Assembly (NCBI GenBank): GCA_030654805.1
Contig: JAURWR010000045.1
Location: 1-34,297, forward strand
DNA from: Burkholderiaceae bacterium
Lineage (GTDB): Bacteria; Pseudomonadota; Gammaproteobacteria; Burkholderiales; Burkholderiaceae_C
Direction: 5' to 3'
DNA: 34,297 bases
Shown here: piece after piece, positions 17,253 through 23,299 of the stretch
Numbering within the stretch: position 1 is the stretch's first letter
Layout: each line of letters opens with the position of its first letter
Made by a program: the position numbers and the translations under genes
Notes under the pieces: generated by a model
Databases searched by the model: none
The model's input: only the letters and a program-made list of their open reading frames with translations
Told to the model about the DNA's origin: nothing

Positions 17253-17534
17253 TCACAGATCGCCGATGGTGCCGCCGGACTTCAGGCACTCGGCCGCAGC
17301 CATGCCCTTGAAGCCATGGCCCTTGCAGCCGTTCTGGCCCTTGCACGAGTTCTCGCTGGTCTTGCAGTCCGAGTTGCCCTTGCAGCTGTGGACGCCGTAG
17401 CAGTGAACCTTGTCGCTGGCGGCAATGGCCTTGCCCGAGCTGCCGGCAGGTGCGTCGGCGGCGAATGCGGTGGCAGACAGCGCCAGGGCGGCAGCGGCGG
17501 AAGCGATTTGGAAACCTTTGGAAGCATTGAACAT
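17253..17534 (-). CDS. bufA2: BufA2: secreted Cys-rich bufferin precursor peptide
   Basis: 93 aa. Residues 1-25 are a Sec signal peptide ending A-T-A-F-A-A. The mature part is short, Gly/Lys-rich and holds six cysteines (45, 51, 57, 64, 70, 83), most in the repeating context C-K-G / C-K-T, with H-C-Y-G-V-H-S-C at the front. This is the pattern of BufA2-type bufferins, periplasmic copper-binding peptides whose cysteines are oxidised by the neighbouring MNIO. The ATG at 17532-17534 follows an AGGAG ribosome site (CAGGAGTTCTCC-ATG). It has its own promoter-like element at 17621-17647. The number of modified cysteines cannot be read from sequence. Confidence 0.92.
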   Translation of the reverse strand: MFNASKGFQIASAAAALALSATAFAADAPAGSSGKAIAASDKVHCYGVHSCKGNSDCKTSENSCKGQNGCKGHGFKGMAAAECLKSGGTIGDL

Positions 17535-17620
17535 GGAGAACTCCTGTGGATGGTGGGTTGGCACCTGCAGACATTGCAGGTTGTGGGCGGCGTGGGCCTG
17601 AATCCCAAGCACCCACCTCT

Positions 17621-17647
17621 GTCGGCGCCGATTCAAGGTCCTTACAC
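17621..17647 (-). promoter_or_regulatory. ECF-sigma-type promoter of bufA2
   Basis: On the minus strand GTGTAAGG, 14 bases, CCGAC (the CCGAC at 17625-17621). The same two boxes at exactly the same spacing precede bufA1. The element lies in the 146-base gap between doxX and bufA2 and ends 86 bases before the bufA2 ATG. A GTAAnn-type -35 with a CG-containing -10 is typical of ECF sigma factors, which control known bufferin genes. Confidence 0.7.
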
Positions 17648-17680
17648 CACCCTGGCCTCACATACGGAAGCAAACGCCAT

Positions 17681-18214
17681 TCAGATGCGGCGCGGCGATG
17701 TGCGATCTGCTTCGGAAGCCGATGCGGGTGAGGAAACCCCGACCACCCGCTCGCGCAACCACGGCCAGATGAAGCGGTCCACCGACCAGCGACCGGGCCC
17801 CCACAGCAACAGGCCGATCAGCACGCTGCCCCAGAAGATGTGTTGCTGCAGCGCCGGGATCGGCATGTCCTCGACGCTGATGACAGCGACGATGTTGAGG
17901 ATGAACAAGCCGGCGGCTGCGAACCGTCCGGCGAAGCCGAACAGGATCAGCACCGGCAAGGCCAGTTCGGCGCTGGTGCCCAGCGCAGCGGCTATCTCGG
18001 GGCTGAGCAGTGGCACATGGTATTCGTCGGTGAACAGCGCGACGGTGGTTTCCCAGTCGGCAATCTTGGTCAGACCGGAACGAAAGAAAACGCCGGCGAT
18101 GAACCAGCGCGCAGCCAGCTGGGCGGCCGGCTGAAGCGCATTCAGGCCGCGGACGACGGTCTCGCCGAGCGTCCACAGGCGGGACCCGATCGAGGCAGAG
18201 TGAGGCTGATTCAT
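17681..18214 (-). CDS. DoxX family inner-membrane protein of the bufferin 1 operon
   Basis: 177 aa with four hydrophobic helices (about residues 30-50, 80-103, 104-125 and 128-148). The motif A-R-W-F-I-A-G-V-F-F-R-S-G-L-T-K-I-A-D-W is the signature of DoxX-family membrane proteins, often linked to thiol or redox processes. A DoxX gene (sometimes called bufD) regularly closes bufferin operons of the BufA1 type, and here it follows bufC1 after 25 bases with a good ribosome site (GGAGAATCACC-ATG). Its role is unknown; a quinone-linked redox partner for the modification or export step is an inference. Confidence 0.9.
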   Translation of the reverse strand: MNQPHSASIGSRLWTLGETVVRGLNALQPAAQLAARWFIAGVFFRSGLTKIADWETTVALFTDEYHVPLLSPEIAAALGTSAELALPVLILFGFAGRFAAAGLFILNIVAVISVEDMPIPALQQHIFWGSVLIGLLLWGPGRWSVDRFIWPWLRERVVGVSSPASASEADRTSPRRI

Positions 18215-18239
18215 GGTGATTCTCCAAAGGGACTTCGGA

Positions 18240-19097
18240 TCAGTCGGGGTCGACGCGGATTCCTTTCAGCCAGCCCTCGCGAAGTGCGCAGGCGAGCCAG
18301 GTGGCCAGGTCGAAGACGGCACCTTCCGTTACTTCGGTCGGATCACCGACCGCGCTCAGCGCCTCGGTCAGTGAGGCTCCGGCGAGCAGGTGTTCGGTCC
18401 ATGTTGCGGTCACGGCATCGATCCGATGCACCTGCGCGCGCCAGCCGCCCACCGCCCGCGCGACCAGAGCCGTCTCACCGACGCCGAGCGCCAGTGCATC
18501 GCGCACCGAAGCCAGCGCCGACGGCAGGTCGGCCTGCCGATGTGCCTCGTGCAGCATCGCCACCGGCCAGCGCGAACGCAGCACCGCCACGCCGGGGCGC
18601 AACTCGACGTGCAGGCGCTGCGGGTCGGTGTCACCGAGGCGGGCGATCGAATCGGCATCGAGCACCGCGTCGGCCGCGCACTCGCACCGGTGAACCGCCC
18701 AGTCGAGGCGGGCGCAGTCGCCGAGATAGGGCCAGTCGACCAGGGCCGGATGGGTGTCCAGCCAACAGCCCAGCGCCCCACCCCACTCGGCCAGGTCACC
18801 CCGGCCCGACGCGGCCTGCAACCAGTGATCCTGCGCCAGCCGCCGGAAATCATCGGCACCGATCAACGCCTGCACCGTCGGGTACGCGGCCTCCAGTGCA
18901 CGGGCCGCATTCGCTCCGGCGTTGGTGCGGTAGGCACTCAATCCGCGAGCCACGGACACCGGCCCCTCGCGACACGGCAGGTTGCTCGCGGCGGCAGCCG
19001 CATCGGTGGACCACAAAGCCGCCAGCAACGACAGCTGGCGTTCGGCTTCCGCCGTCACCGCTGCAACCGGGGCTGATGGTTTCGCGCCGAGGCTCAT
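18240..19097 (-). CDS. bufC1: BufC1: DUF2063 (HvfC) family partner protein
   Basis: 285 aa. The N-terminal domain shows the DUF2063 pattern in a diverged form (L-S-A-Y-R-T-N-A-G-A-N-A-A-R-A-L-E-A-A-Y-P-T-V and I-G-A-D-D-F-R-R-L-A), followed by the variable C-terminal domain. It differs strongly from BufC2, so the two sets are not a recent duplication. The ATG overlaps the stop codon of bufB1 (19094-19097). In known systems this protein helps the DUF692 enzyme to recognise its precursor. Confidence 0.9.
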   Translation of the reverse strand: MSLGAKPSAPVAAVTAEAERQLSLLAALWSTDAAAAASNLPCREGPVSVARGLSAYRTNAGANAARALEAAYPTVQALIGADDFRRLAQDHWLQAASGRGDLAEWGGALGCWLDTHPALVDWPYLGDCARLDWAVHRCECAADAVLDADSIARLGDTDPQRLHVELRPGVAVLRSRWPVAMLHEAHRQADLPSALASVRDALALGVGETALVARAVGGWRAQVHRIDAVTATWTEHLLAGASLTEALSAVGDPTEVTEGAVFDLATWLACALREGWLKGIRVDPD

Positions 19098-19963
19098 CGG
19101 GGCACCCGCGCCAGGCGCTCGGTGGCTTGCCGTGCTTGTCCGAGCAGCACGTCCAGCGCCGGCACATCGGTGTCCCATTCGACAAGCGTCGGGACCGCGC
19201 CGAAGCGTTGCAAGGCGTGCTCGTACAGCGTCCAGACGGCGGGCCGCACCACGCTGCCGTGGTCGTCGATGACGATGTCCGGGGTCTCGCAATAGCCCGC
19301 GAGGTGAATCTCGCCGACGATGCCGCGTGGCAGCGAATCGATGAACGCACGGCCATGCGCGAGCGGATCGGCCACCCGATCGTTCAGCGCATTGACCATC
19401 AGGTTGTTGACATCGAGCAGCAGACCGCAGCCGGTGCGACGGCACAGTGCCGCAAGGAAGTCGGCCTCGGTCAGCGTGTTGTCATCGAAGGACAGATAGG
19501 CCGACAGGTTCTCGACCAGCAACGTCCGTTGCAGGCGATCCTGCACCCGACCGACGTTGTCGCAGAGGATGGCCAGCGAGGCGTCGGTGAAGGCGATCGG
19601 CAGCAGGTCGTTGGCATGCACCACCGCGCCGCCGACCTCAAGCGCAGCGCGAGCGAAGCAGGCGTGGTCGGACACGAAGGCCGGCTCGATGCGACGCACC
19701 AGGCGATCGAGGCGGTCGAGATGCCAGGGGTCGATGCCGGCTGCCGAGCCCAGCGCCAGGCCGACGCCATGCAGGCTGACCGGGTAACGCGCGCGGGCCT
19801 CGCCCAGCACCGCCAGAGCGGCACCGCCATCGGCGTAGAAGTTCTCGGAGTGAACCTCGACGAAACCGATGGCGGGCGGGTCCTCGATCACCTGCGCGTA
19901 ATGCGGCTGACGCAACCCGATCCCCGCGAGTTCGCGGCGAACCGGGGATGCGGCCACAGGCAC
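19094..19963 (-). CDS. bufB1: BufB1: DUF692 multinuclear non-heme iron oxygenase (MNIO)
   Basis: 289 aa, same family and length as BufB2 but clearly different in sequence. The start is G-I-G-L-R-Q-P-H-Y, then V-E-V-H-S-E-N-F-Y, V-S-L-H-G-V-G-L-A-L-G, F-V-S-D-H-A-C-F, V-E-N-L-S-A-Y, L-L-L-D-V-N-N-L-M-V-N, E-I-H-L-A-G-Y and V-E-W-D-T-D-V-P, covering all metal-ligand blocks. The first codon appears to be GTG (19961-19963); no good ribosome site precedes it, so translation may depend on coupling to the upstream peptide gene or start at the GTG two codons later. Overlaps bufC1 by ATGA. Confidence 0.94.
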   Translation of the reverse strand: MPVAASPVRRELAGIGLRQPHYAQVIEDPPAIGFVEVHSENFYADGGAALAVLGEARARYPVSLHGVGLALGSAAGIDPWHLDRLDRLVRRIEPAFVSDHACFARAALEVGGAVVHANDLLPIAFTDASLAILCDNVGRVQDRLQRTLLVENLSAYLSFDDNTLTEADFLAALCRRTGCGLLLDVNNLMVNALNDRVADPLAHGRAFIDSLPRGIVGEIHLAGYCETPDIVIDDHGSVVRPAVWTLYEHALQRFGAVPTLVEWDTDVPALDVLLGQARQATERLARVPR

Positions 19964-19981
19964 GAAGGAGGACCGGGGTCC

Positions 19982-20002
19982 GAGCGAGCGAGTGGCTCGC
20001 TC
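19982..20002 (-). repeat. Hairpin directly after the bufA1 stop codon
   Basis: A perfect 8-bp inverted repeat (GAGCGAGC, 5-base loop, GCTCGCTC) abuts the TAA of bufA1. It is not followed by a T run, so it is more likely an mRNA 3'-end stabiliser or partial terminator than a full stop. This would let the peptide be made in excess over the enzyme encoded next. Confidence 0.6.
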
Positions 20003-20290
20003 TTACTTCTTCATCATGGTCATGGCCTTCTTGGCGTCGTCGGCAGACTTGCCGCCGAGCGACGCGCAGGTGCCTTTGGCCACGTACTTCCACTCATCTG
20101 CGCCGTTGTCGGCCTTGGACTGGCCGGCGCACGAGTGCGTGCCCGACAAGTTGGCGCAATCGTTGGCGCCGGCCTTGGCGATGCCGAAGCATTTTTCCTT
20201 GGCCGGCGCATCGGCGGCGGAGGCGGTCGACAGCATGCCGAGCGCGAGCACGGAAGCCAGGGCGGACGAAGCGATGAGGCGGTGGTTCAT
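20003..20290 (-). CDS. bufA1: BufA1: secreted DUF2282-type bufferin precursor peptide
   Basis: 95 aa. Residues 1-25 are a Sec signal peptide ([15 protein letters not shown]). The mature part carries the DUF2282 pattern with four core cysteines (34, 45, 54, 75): [21 protein letters not shown], and [10 protein letters not shown]. In characterised BufA1 bufferins the two central cysteines become 5-thiooxazoles and the peptide chelates copper in the periplasm. The ATG at 20288-20290 follows CAGGAGATCCCC. First gene of the set, 66 bases after the promoter element, and separated from bufB1 by a hairpin. Confidence 0.93.
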   Translation of the reverse strand: MNHRLIASSALASVLALGMLSTASAADAPAKEKCFGIAKAGANDCANLSGTHSCAGQSKADNGADEWKYVAKGTCASLGGKSADDAKKAMTMMKK

Positions 20291-20356
20291 GGGGATCTCC
20301 TGAATTGAGTGTGGATCGACTGCGGTGGCCGGACGTCCCGGCACGTGCCTGAATGA

Positions 20357-20383
20357 GTCGGACGAAATGATCGGCCCTTACAC
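20357..20383 (-). promoter_or_regulatory. ECF-sigma-type promoter of bufA1
   Basis: On the minus strand GTGTAAGG, 14 bases, CCGAC (CCGAC at 20361-20357). It lies in the 193-base gap between the antiporter gene and bufA1 and matches the element ahead of bufA2 in both boxes and in spacing, although the 14 bases between differ. That pattern is expected of a shared sigma-factor site rather than of duplicated DNA. Confidence 0.7.
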
Positions 20384-20483
20384 AACGTCAGCGACCCCGT
20401 GCATTGTGTCGCGGCACTCCCGATCGATTTCCCGGAACAGGGATCCGTGGACAGGCCCGTTCGTCCGGCCGAAGAGCAGGCAT

Positions 20484-21734
20484 TCAGACCAGGAACATCA
20501 CCGCAGCGACGACAGTCGGCAACAGCGCCCCCAGCAGCAACCCGCCGGCGCCGATGGACTGATCCTCGAAGCCCTGCTTGAGCAGCGTGACGCCCGCCGG
20601 GTTCGGCGCGTTCGCGATCACCGTCAGTCCGCCGCCTGCCACCGCCCCCGCCACGAGCATGTACTTGGCCTGCTCCGACATGCCGGCGATCAGCGACCCC
20701 AGGTACGTGAGCGCCGCGTTGTCGGTGATGGCGGTGAGCCCGAGCGCACCGAAGAAGAGCGCCGTCGGCTCCAGGCTGGAAACGATCGGCTGCAGCCACC
20801 ACTGCTGCATGCCACCGAGCACAACCAGCCCCGCCAGGAAAAATCCCACGAGCAAGGCTTCCTTCAGGATCAGCGGGCTCTGATGCCGCGCATAGGCCTG
20901 CGTGAAGCCCAGGAACAGCATGAACACCCCCAGGAAAATCACCGGGTGGTGCGCGAAGGTGACCACGAGCGAGAGCACCACGAGGTGGATCGCGCTGACC
21001 AGCGGCGGGATTCGAGAGTCCTCGGCATCCGCAGCGGGCCGTTCAGGCTCGGTCAGGTGCCGGCTCAGCAGCGCGGTCACAGCGGTCGCGTTGATGACGA
21101 CGGCGATGGCCGCCTTCCAGCCGAACTGGCTGGCCATGTGCGCGCTGTCCCAGTTCCAGGTGGCGGCCACCATCAGCACCGGCGGTGCGGCGAACGAGGT
21201 CAGCGTGCCACCGACCGACACGTTGACGAACAGCACGCCCAGCGCACCGTACTTCAGCCATTCGGGCATGCCCGCGCGGAACACCAGCGGCGCGAGCATC
21301 AGCGCGGCCAGCGTCATCGCCGCCGGCTCGGTGATCAGCGAGCCGATCAGCGGCACCACCGCCAGGCACATCCAGACACGCGCCACGGCCGTGCGCAGCG
21401 GCGCCAGCCGGGCCAGGCCCTCGACGAGCGCCTGGATGGCTTCCAGCACGGGGCGCGATGCCGCCACCACCATGATGACGAACACGAACAGCGGTTCGGC
21501 GTACTGGCGCGACTCGGCATAGTCGATGGCTTGCTGGCTGCCCTCCACGAGTGCCATGAAGCCGATCAGCACGAAGGCCCAGAACCCGAACACCACCTCG
21601 ATCTCGCCCAGCAGATGAAACAGCCCGGCATGGCGCGGACTCCGATGGGCCAGCCGCTCGAAGAACTTGACCGAAAAGGTGTGGAGCAGCGCGATCGCGA
21701 AGATCACGGCCGCGATGAGTTCGATGGTGCTCAT
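20484..21734 (-). CDS. Putative Na+/H+ antiporter (PF07399-type membrane protein)
   Basis: 416 aa with 10-12 hydrophobic helices over its whole length. Conserved-looking segments include F-F-E-R-L-A-H-R, L-G-E-I-E-V-V-F-G-F-W-A, L-I-T-E-P-A-A-M-T-L-A-A-L, V-G-G-T-L-T-S-F-A-A-P-P-V-L-M-V-A and A-I-T-D-N-A-A-L-T-Y-L-G near the C-terminus, which I associate with the 'putative Na+/H+ antiporter' group in the wider ion-transporter superfamily. Transported ion not proven. The ATG at 21732-21734 was preferred over an earlier start because the preceding 34 residues are Arg/Thr-rich and unlike a membrane protein start. It lies between the bufferin operons and ccdA on the same strand, with 145-193-base gaps, so is probably its own unit. 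Confidence 0.85.
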   Translation of the reverse strand: MSTIELIAAVIFAIALLHTFSVKFFERLAHRSPRHAGLFHLLGEIEVVFGFWAFVLIGFMALVEGSQQAIDYAESRQYAEPLFVFVIMVVAASRPVLEAIQALVEGLARLAPLRTAVARVWMCLAVVPLIGSLITEPAAMTLAALMLAPLVFRAGMPEWLKYGALGVLFVNVSVGGTLTSFAAPPVLMVAATWNWDSAHMASQFGWKAAIAVVINATAVTALLSRHLTEPERPAADAEDSRIPPLVSAIHLVVLSLVVTFAHHPVIFLGVFMLFLGFTQAYARHQSPLILKEALLVGFFLAGLVVLGGMQQWWLQPIVSSLEPTALFFGALGLTAITDNAALTYLGSLIAGMSEQAKYMLVAGAVAGGGLTVIANAPNPAGVTLLKQGFEDQSIGAGGLLLGALLPTVVAAVMFLV

Positions 21735-21879
21735 GGAATCTGTGCGCTGGGTTCGGCGATCGTTCGTGCGACGGCTGGCACCACGGGACAGGGTCGCGGC
21801 AAGACCGATCGAAGACGCGAGTATCCGTGACGCCACACAGACGTTCGCTGGGGCACGCCCGCGACAAATCAGGCCGAAG

Positions 21880-22605
21880 TCAGAACCGGGTCGCCCAGTA
21901 CAGCCAGCTCTGCGGCAGCCAGTCGTTGAAGCGGGCTTCGATCCGCTTGTCGAAGCCGGAGACGATCGCCAGACCGAGCGCCAGCAGGACGATGCCGAAG
22001 ATCCGCTTGACCCGCGCGGCCCGGCCGATCACCCAGCCGCGAGCTTGCCCGAAGCCGGCCCGAGACGCATACGCAGCCGCGACCAGCGGCACCGCCGCAC
22101 CGACGCCAAACAGCCCGAGGATCAGCGCACCGCGCCCCGCCCCGCCTTCAGTCGCAACGAGCGCCAGCGCAGAGCCAAGCAACGGCCCCGAGCACGGGCT
22201 CCACACCAGGCCGAGCAACCCGCCCAGAGCCAGTGCGCCACCGAGCGATGCGGTGTTCAGGCGTGAACCGGCCGCCTGGGCTGACGAGGCCAGTGGACTC
22301 ATCCAGTGGCTGAACCTCGCCTCGAGCGCCGGCACCAGCATCACCAGCCCGAACACGAACAGCAGCGCACCGCCGGCGCTGCGCACGCCATCGCCGGTGA
22401 GACCGATCGCATCGCCCAGCGTGCCGACCAGCAGACCGATCAGCGCGAACGACGACGCCATGCCGAAACCCATTGCCACCGGCGCGGCGCGGTGCCCCTG
22501 AAGCGCACCGCCCAGCACCAATGGCAGCAACGGGAAAACGCAGGGCGACAACGTGGTGAGGCTGCCGGCCGCGAGGCTCAGCCCCAGTTCGGACCAGGTG
22601 ACCAT
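21880..22605 (-). CDS. CcdA/DsbD-type membrane thiol-disulfide transporter
   Basis: 241 aa with about six membrane helices. The two redox-active cysteines sit in the family motifs L-S-P-C-V-F-P-L-L-P-L (helix 1, Cys22) and W-S-P-C-S-G-P-L-L-G (helix 4). Proteins of this type carry electrons from cytoplasmic thioredoxin across the inner membrane to periplasmic thiol proteins. It follows the periplasmic thioredoxin gene by 28 bases, so together they look like a split DsbD. A role in keeping metal-site or peptide cysteines reduced is possible; cytochrome c assembly is the usual alternative. Confidence 0.9.
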   Translation of the reverse strand: MVTWSELGLSLAAGSLTTLSPCVFPLLPLVLGGALQGHRAAPVAMGFGMASSFALIGLLVGTLGDAIGLTGDGVRSAGGALLFVFGLVMLVPALEARFSHWMSPLASSAQAAGSRLNTASLGGALALGGLLGLVWSPCSGPLLGSALALVATEGGAGRGALILGLFGVGAAVPLVAAAYASRAGFGQARGWVIGRAARVKRIFGIVLLALGLAIVSGFDKRIEARFNDWLPQSWLYWATRF

Positions 22606-22633
22606 TGCCAGTCCAGTGTGGCCCGAAGCGCCA

Positions 22634-23014
22634 TCAGAGCGCGGTCTTCAGCGCCGCCTTCAGCTTGTCGGGCTGCGTTTCACCCGCCAGACGGGCACGT
22701 TCGATCGCGCCCCGGTAGACGATCAGCGTCGACTGGCTGCGCACCTTCAGTTGCTGCTTCAGGTCACCCTCTTTGTCGTAATCGACGCGCAGGACGGTGA
22801 GCTTCAGCGACGGATCGGCCTGCAGTTCGGTCAAGGCCTTGTCCTGCGCCTTGCAGGTCGTGCACCAGTCGGCGTGGAAATGCAACGCGACGGGTTCGCC
22901 GGCCTTCTGGGCTTCGGCCAGTGCGGCGGCGCTGTAGGGCGCCAGGGTCAGCGCCTGGACCAGCGATGTGGAAAGGACCAGGGCCGTCGCGATCAGGGTG
23001 CGGGTGAAATTCAT
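22634..23014 (-). CDS. Periplasmic thioredoxin-fold protein
   Basis: 126 aa. Residues 1-21 form a Sec signal peptide (F-T-R-T-L-I-A-T-A-L-V-L-S-T-S-L-V-Q-A). The mature domain has F-H-A-D-W-C-T-T-C-K-A-Q at about 47-58, a thioredoxin active site with CTTC rather than CGPC, then V-L-R-V-D-Y-D and a V-R-S-Q-S-T-L-I-V-Y strand with Ser where the cis-proline is often preceded by Thr. It probably passes electrons from the CcdA-type protein encoded next. GGAGTCTCCC precedes the ATG as ribosome site. Substrate unknown. Confidence 0.9.
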   Translation of the reverse strand: MNFTRTLIATALVLSTSLVQALTLAPYSAAALAEAQKAGEPVALHFHADWCTTCKAQDKALTELQADPSLKLTVLRVDYDKEGDLKQQLKVRSQSTLIVYRGAIERARLAGETQPDKLKAALKTAL

Positions 23015-23051
23015 TGGGAGACTCCTTCGATTCGAGGCAGGTAAGCGCTGT

Positions 23052-23079
23052 GTCGGAAGTGGACGGTACTTTCTTACCC
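23052..23079 (-). promoter_or_regulatory. Weak match to the bufferin promoter element upstream of the thioredoxin gene
   Basis: On the minus strand GGTAAG, 16 bases, CCGAC, 38 bases ahead of the thioredoxin ATG. It shares GTAAG and CCGAC with the two bufferin promoters but the spacer is one base longer and the -35 flank differs, so membership in the same regulon is only a suggestion. Confidence 0.3.
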
Positions 23080-23102
23080 GCCAGAGTAGATGCCCCCACG
23101 AC

Positions 23103-23225
23103 CCACCTCAACGACAGGGTCAGATCGGCAGCGGGCAGGTGATCCACGTCGAACCCGGCCTGCCCGAAGGCCTCGCGCAGAGCGCACACCAGCAGGTCAT
23201 CGTCCTCAACCAGCAGGATGCGCAT
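23103..23225 (-). pseudogene. 5' remnant of an OmpR-type response regulator gene
   Basis: The minus-strand ATG at 23223-23225 opens with M-R-I-L-L-V-E-D-D-D-L-L-V-x-A-L-R-E-A-F-x-Q-A-G-F-D-V-D, the first helix and acidic pocket of a two-component response regulator. After about 41 codons the homology ends before the phospho-acceptor Asp, and the frame runs into the promoter and start of the thioredoxin gene. No further receiver or DNA-binding part is present. I read it as the truncated start of a lost regulator. Confidence 0.7.
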
Positions 23226-23299
23226 GGGCGAATGGAAACGCTGAAAAGACCTTCATGTTCCGACGATGCCCATCGGCGATCCAGCCATAACATCAGACG

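Noticed and set aside
17840-20308. 822-codon plus-strand frame across the bufferin 1 operon
   Set aside because: Arg/Pro/His-rich shadow of four well-supported minus-strand genes.
20325-21830. 501-codon plus-strand frame opposite the antiporter gene
   Set aside because: His/Arg/Gln-rich translation without domains; the minus strand encodes a coherent multi-helix membrane protein.
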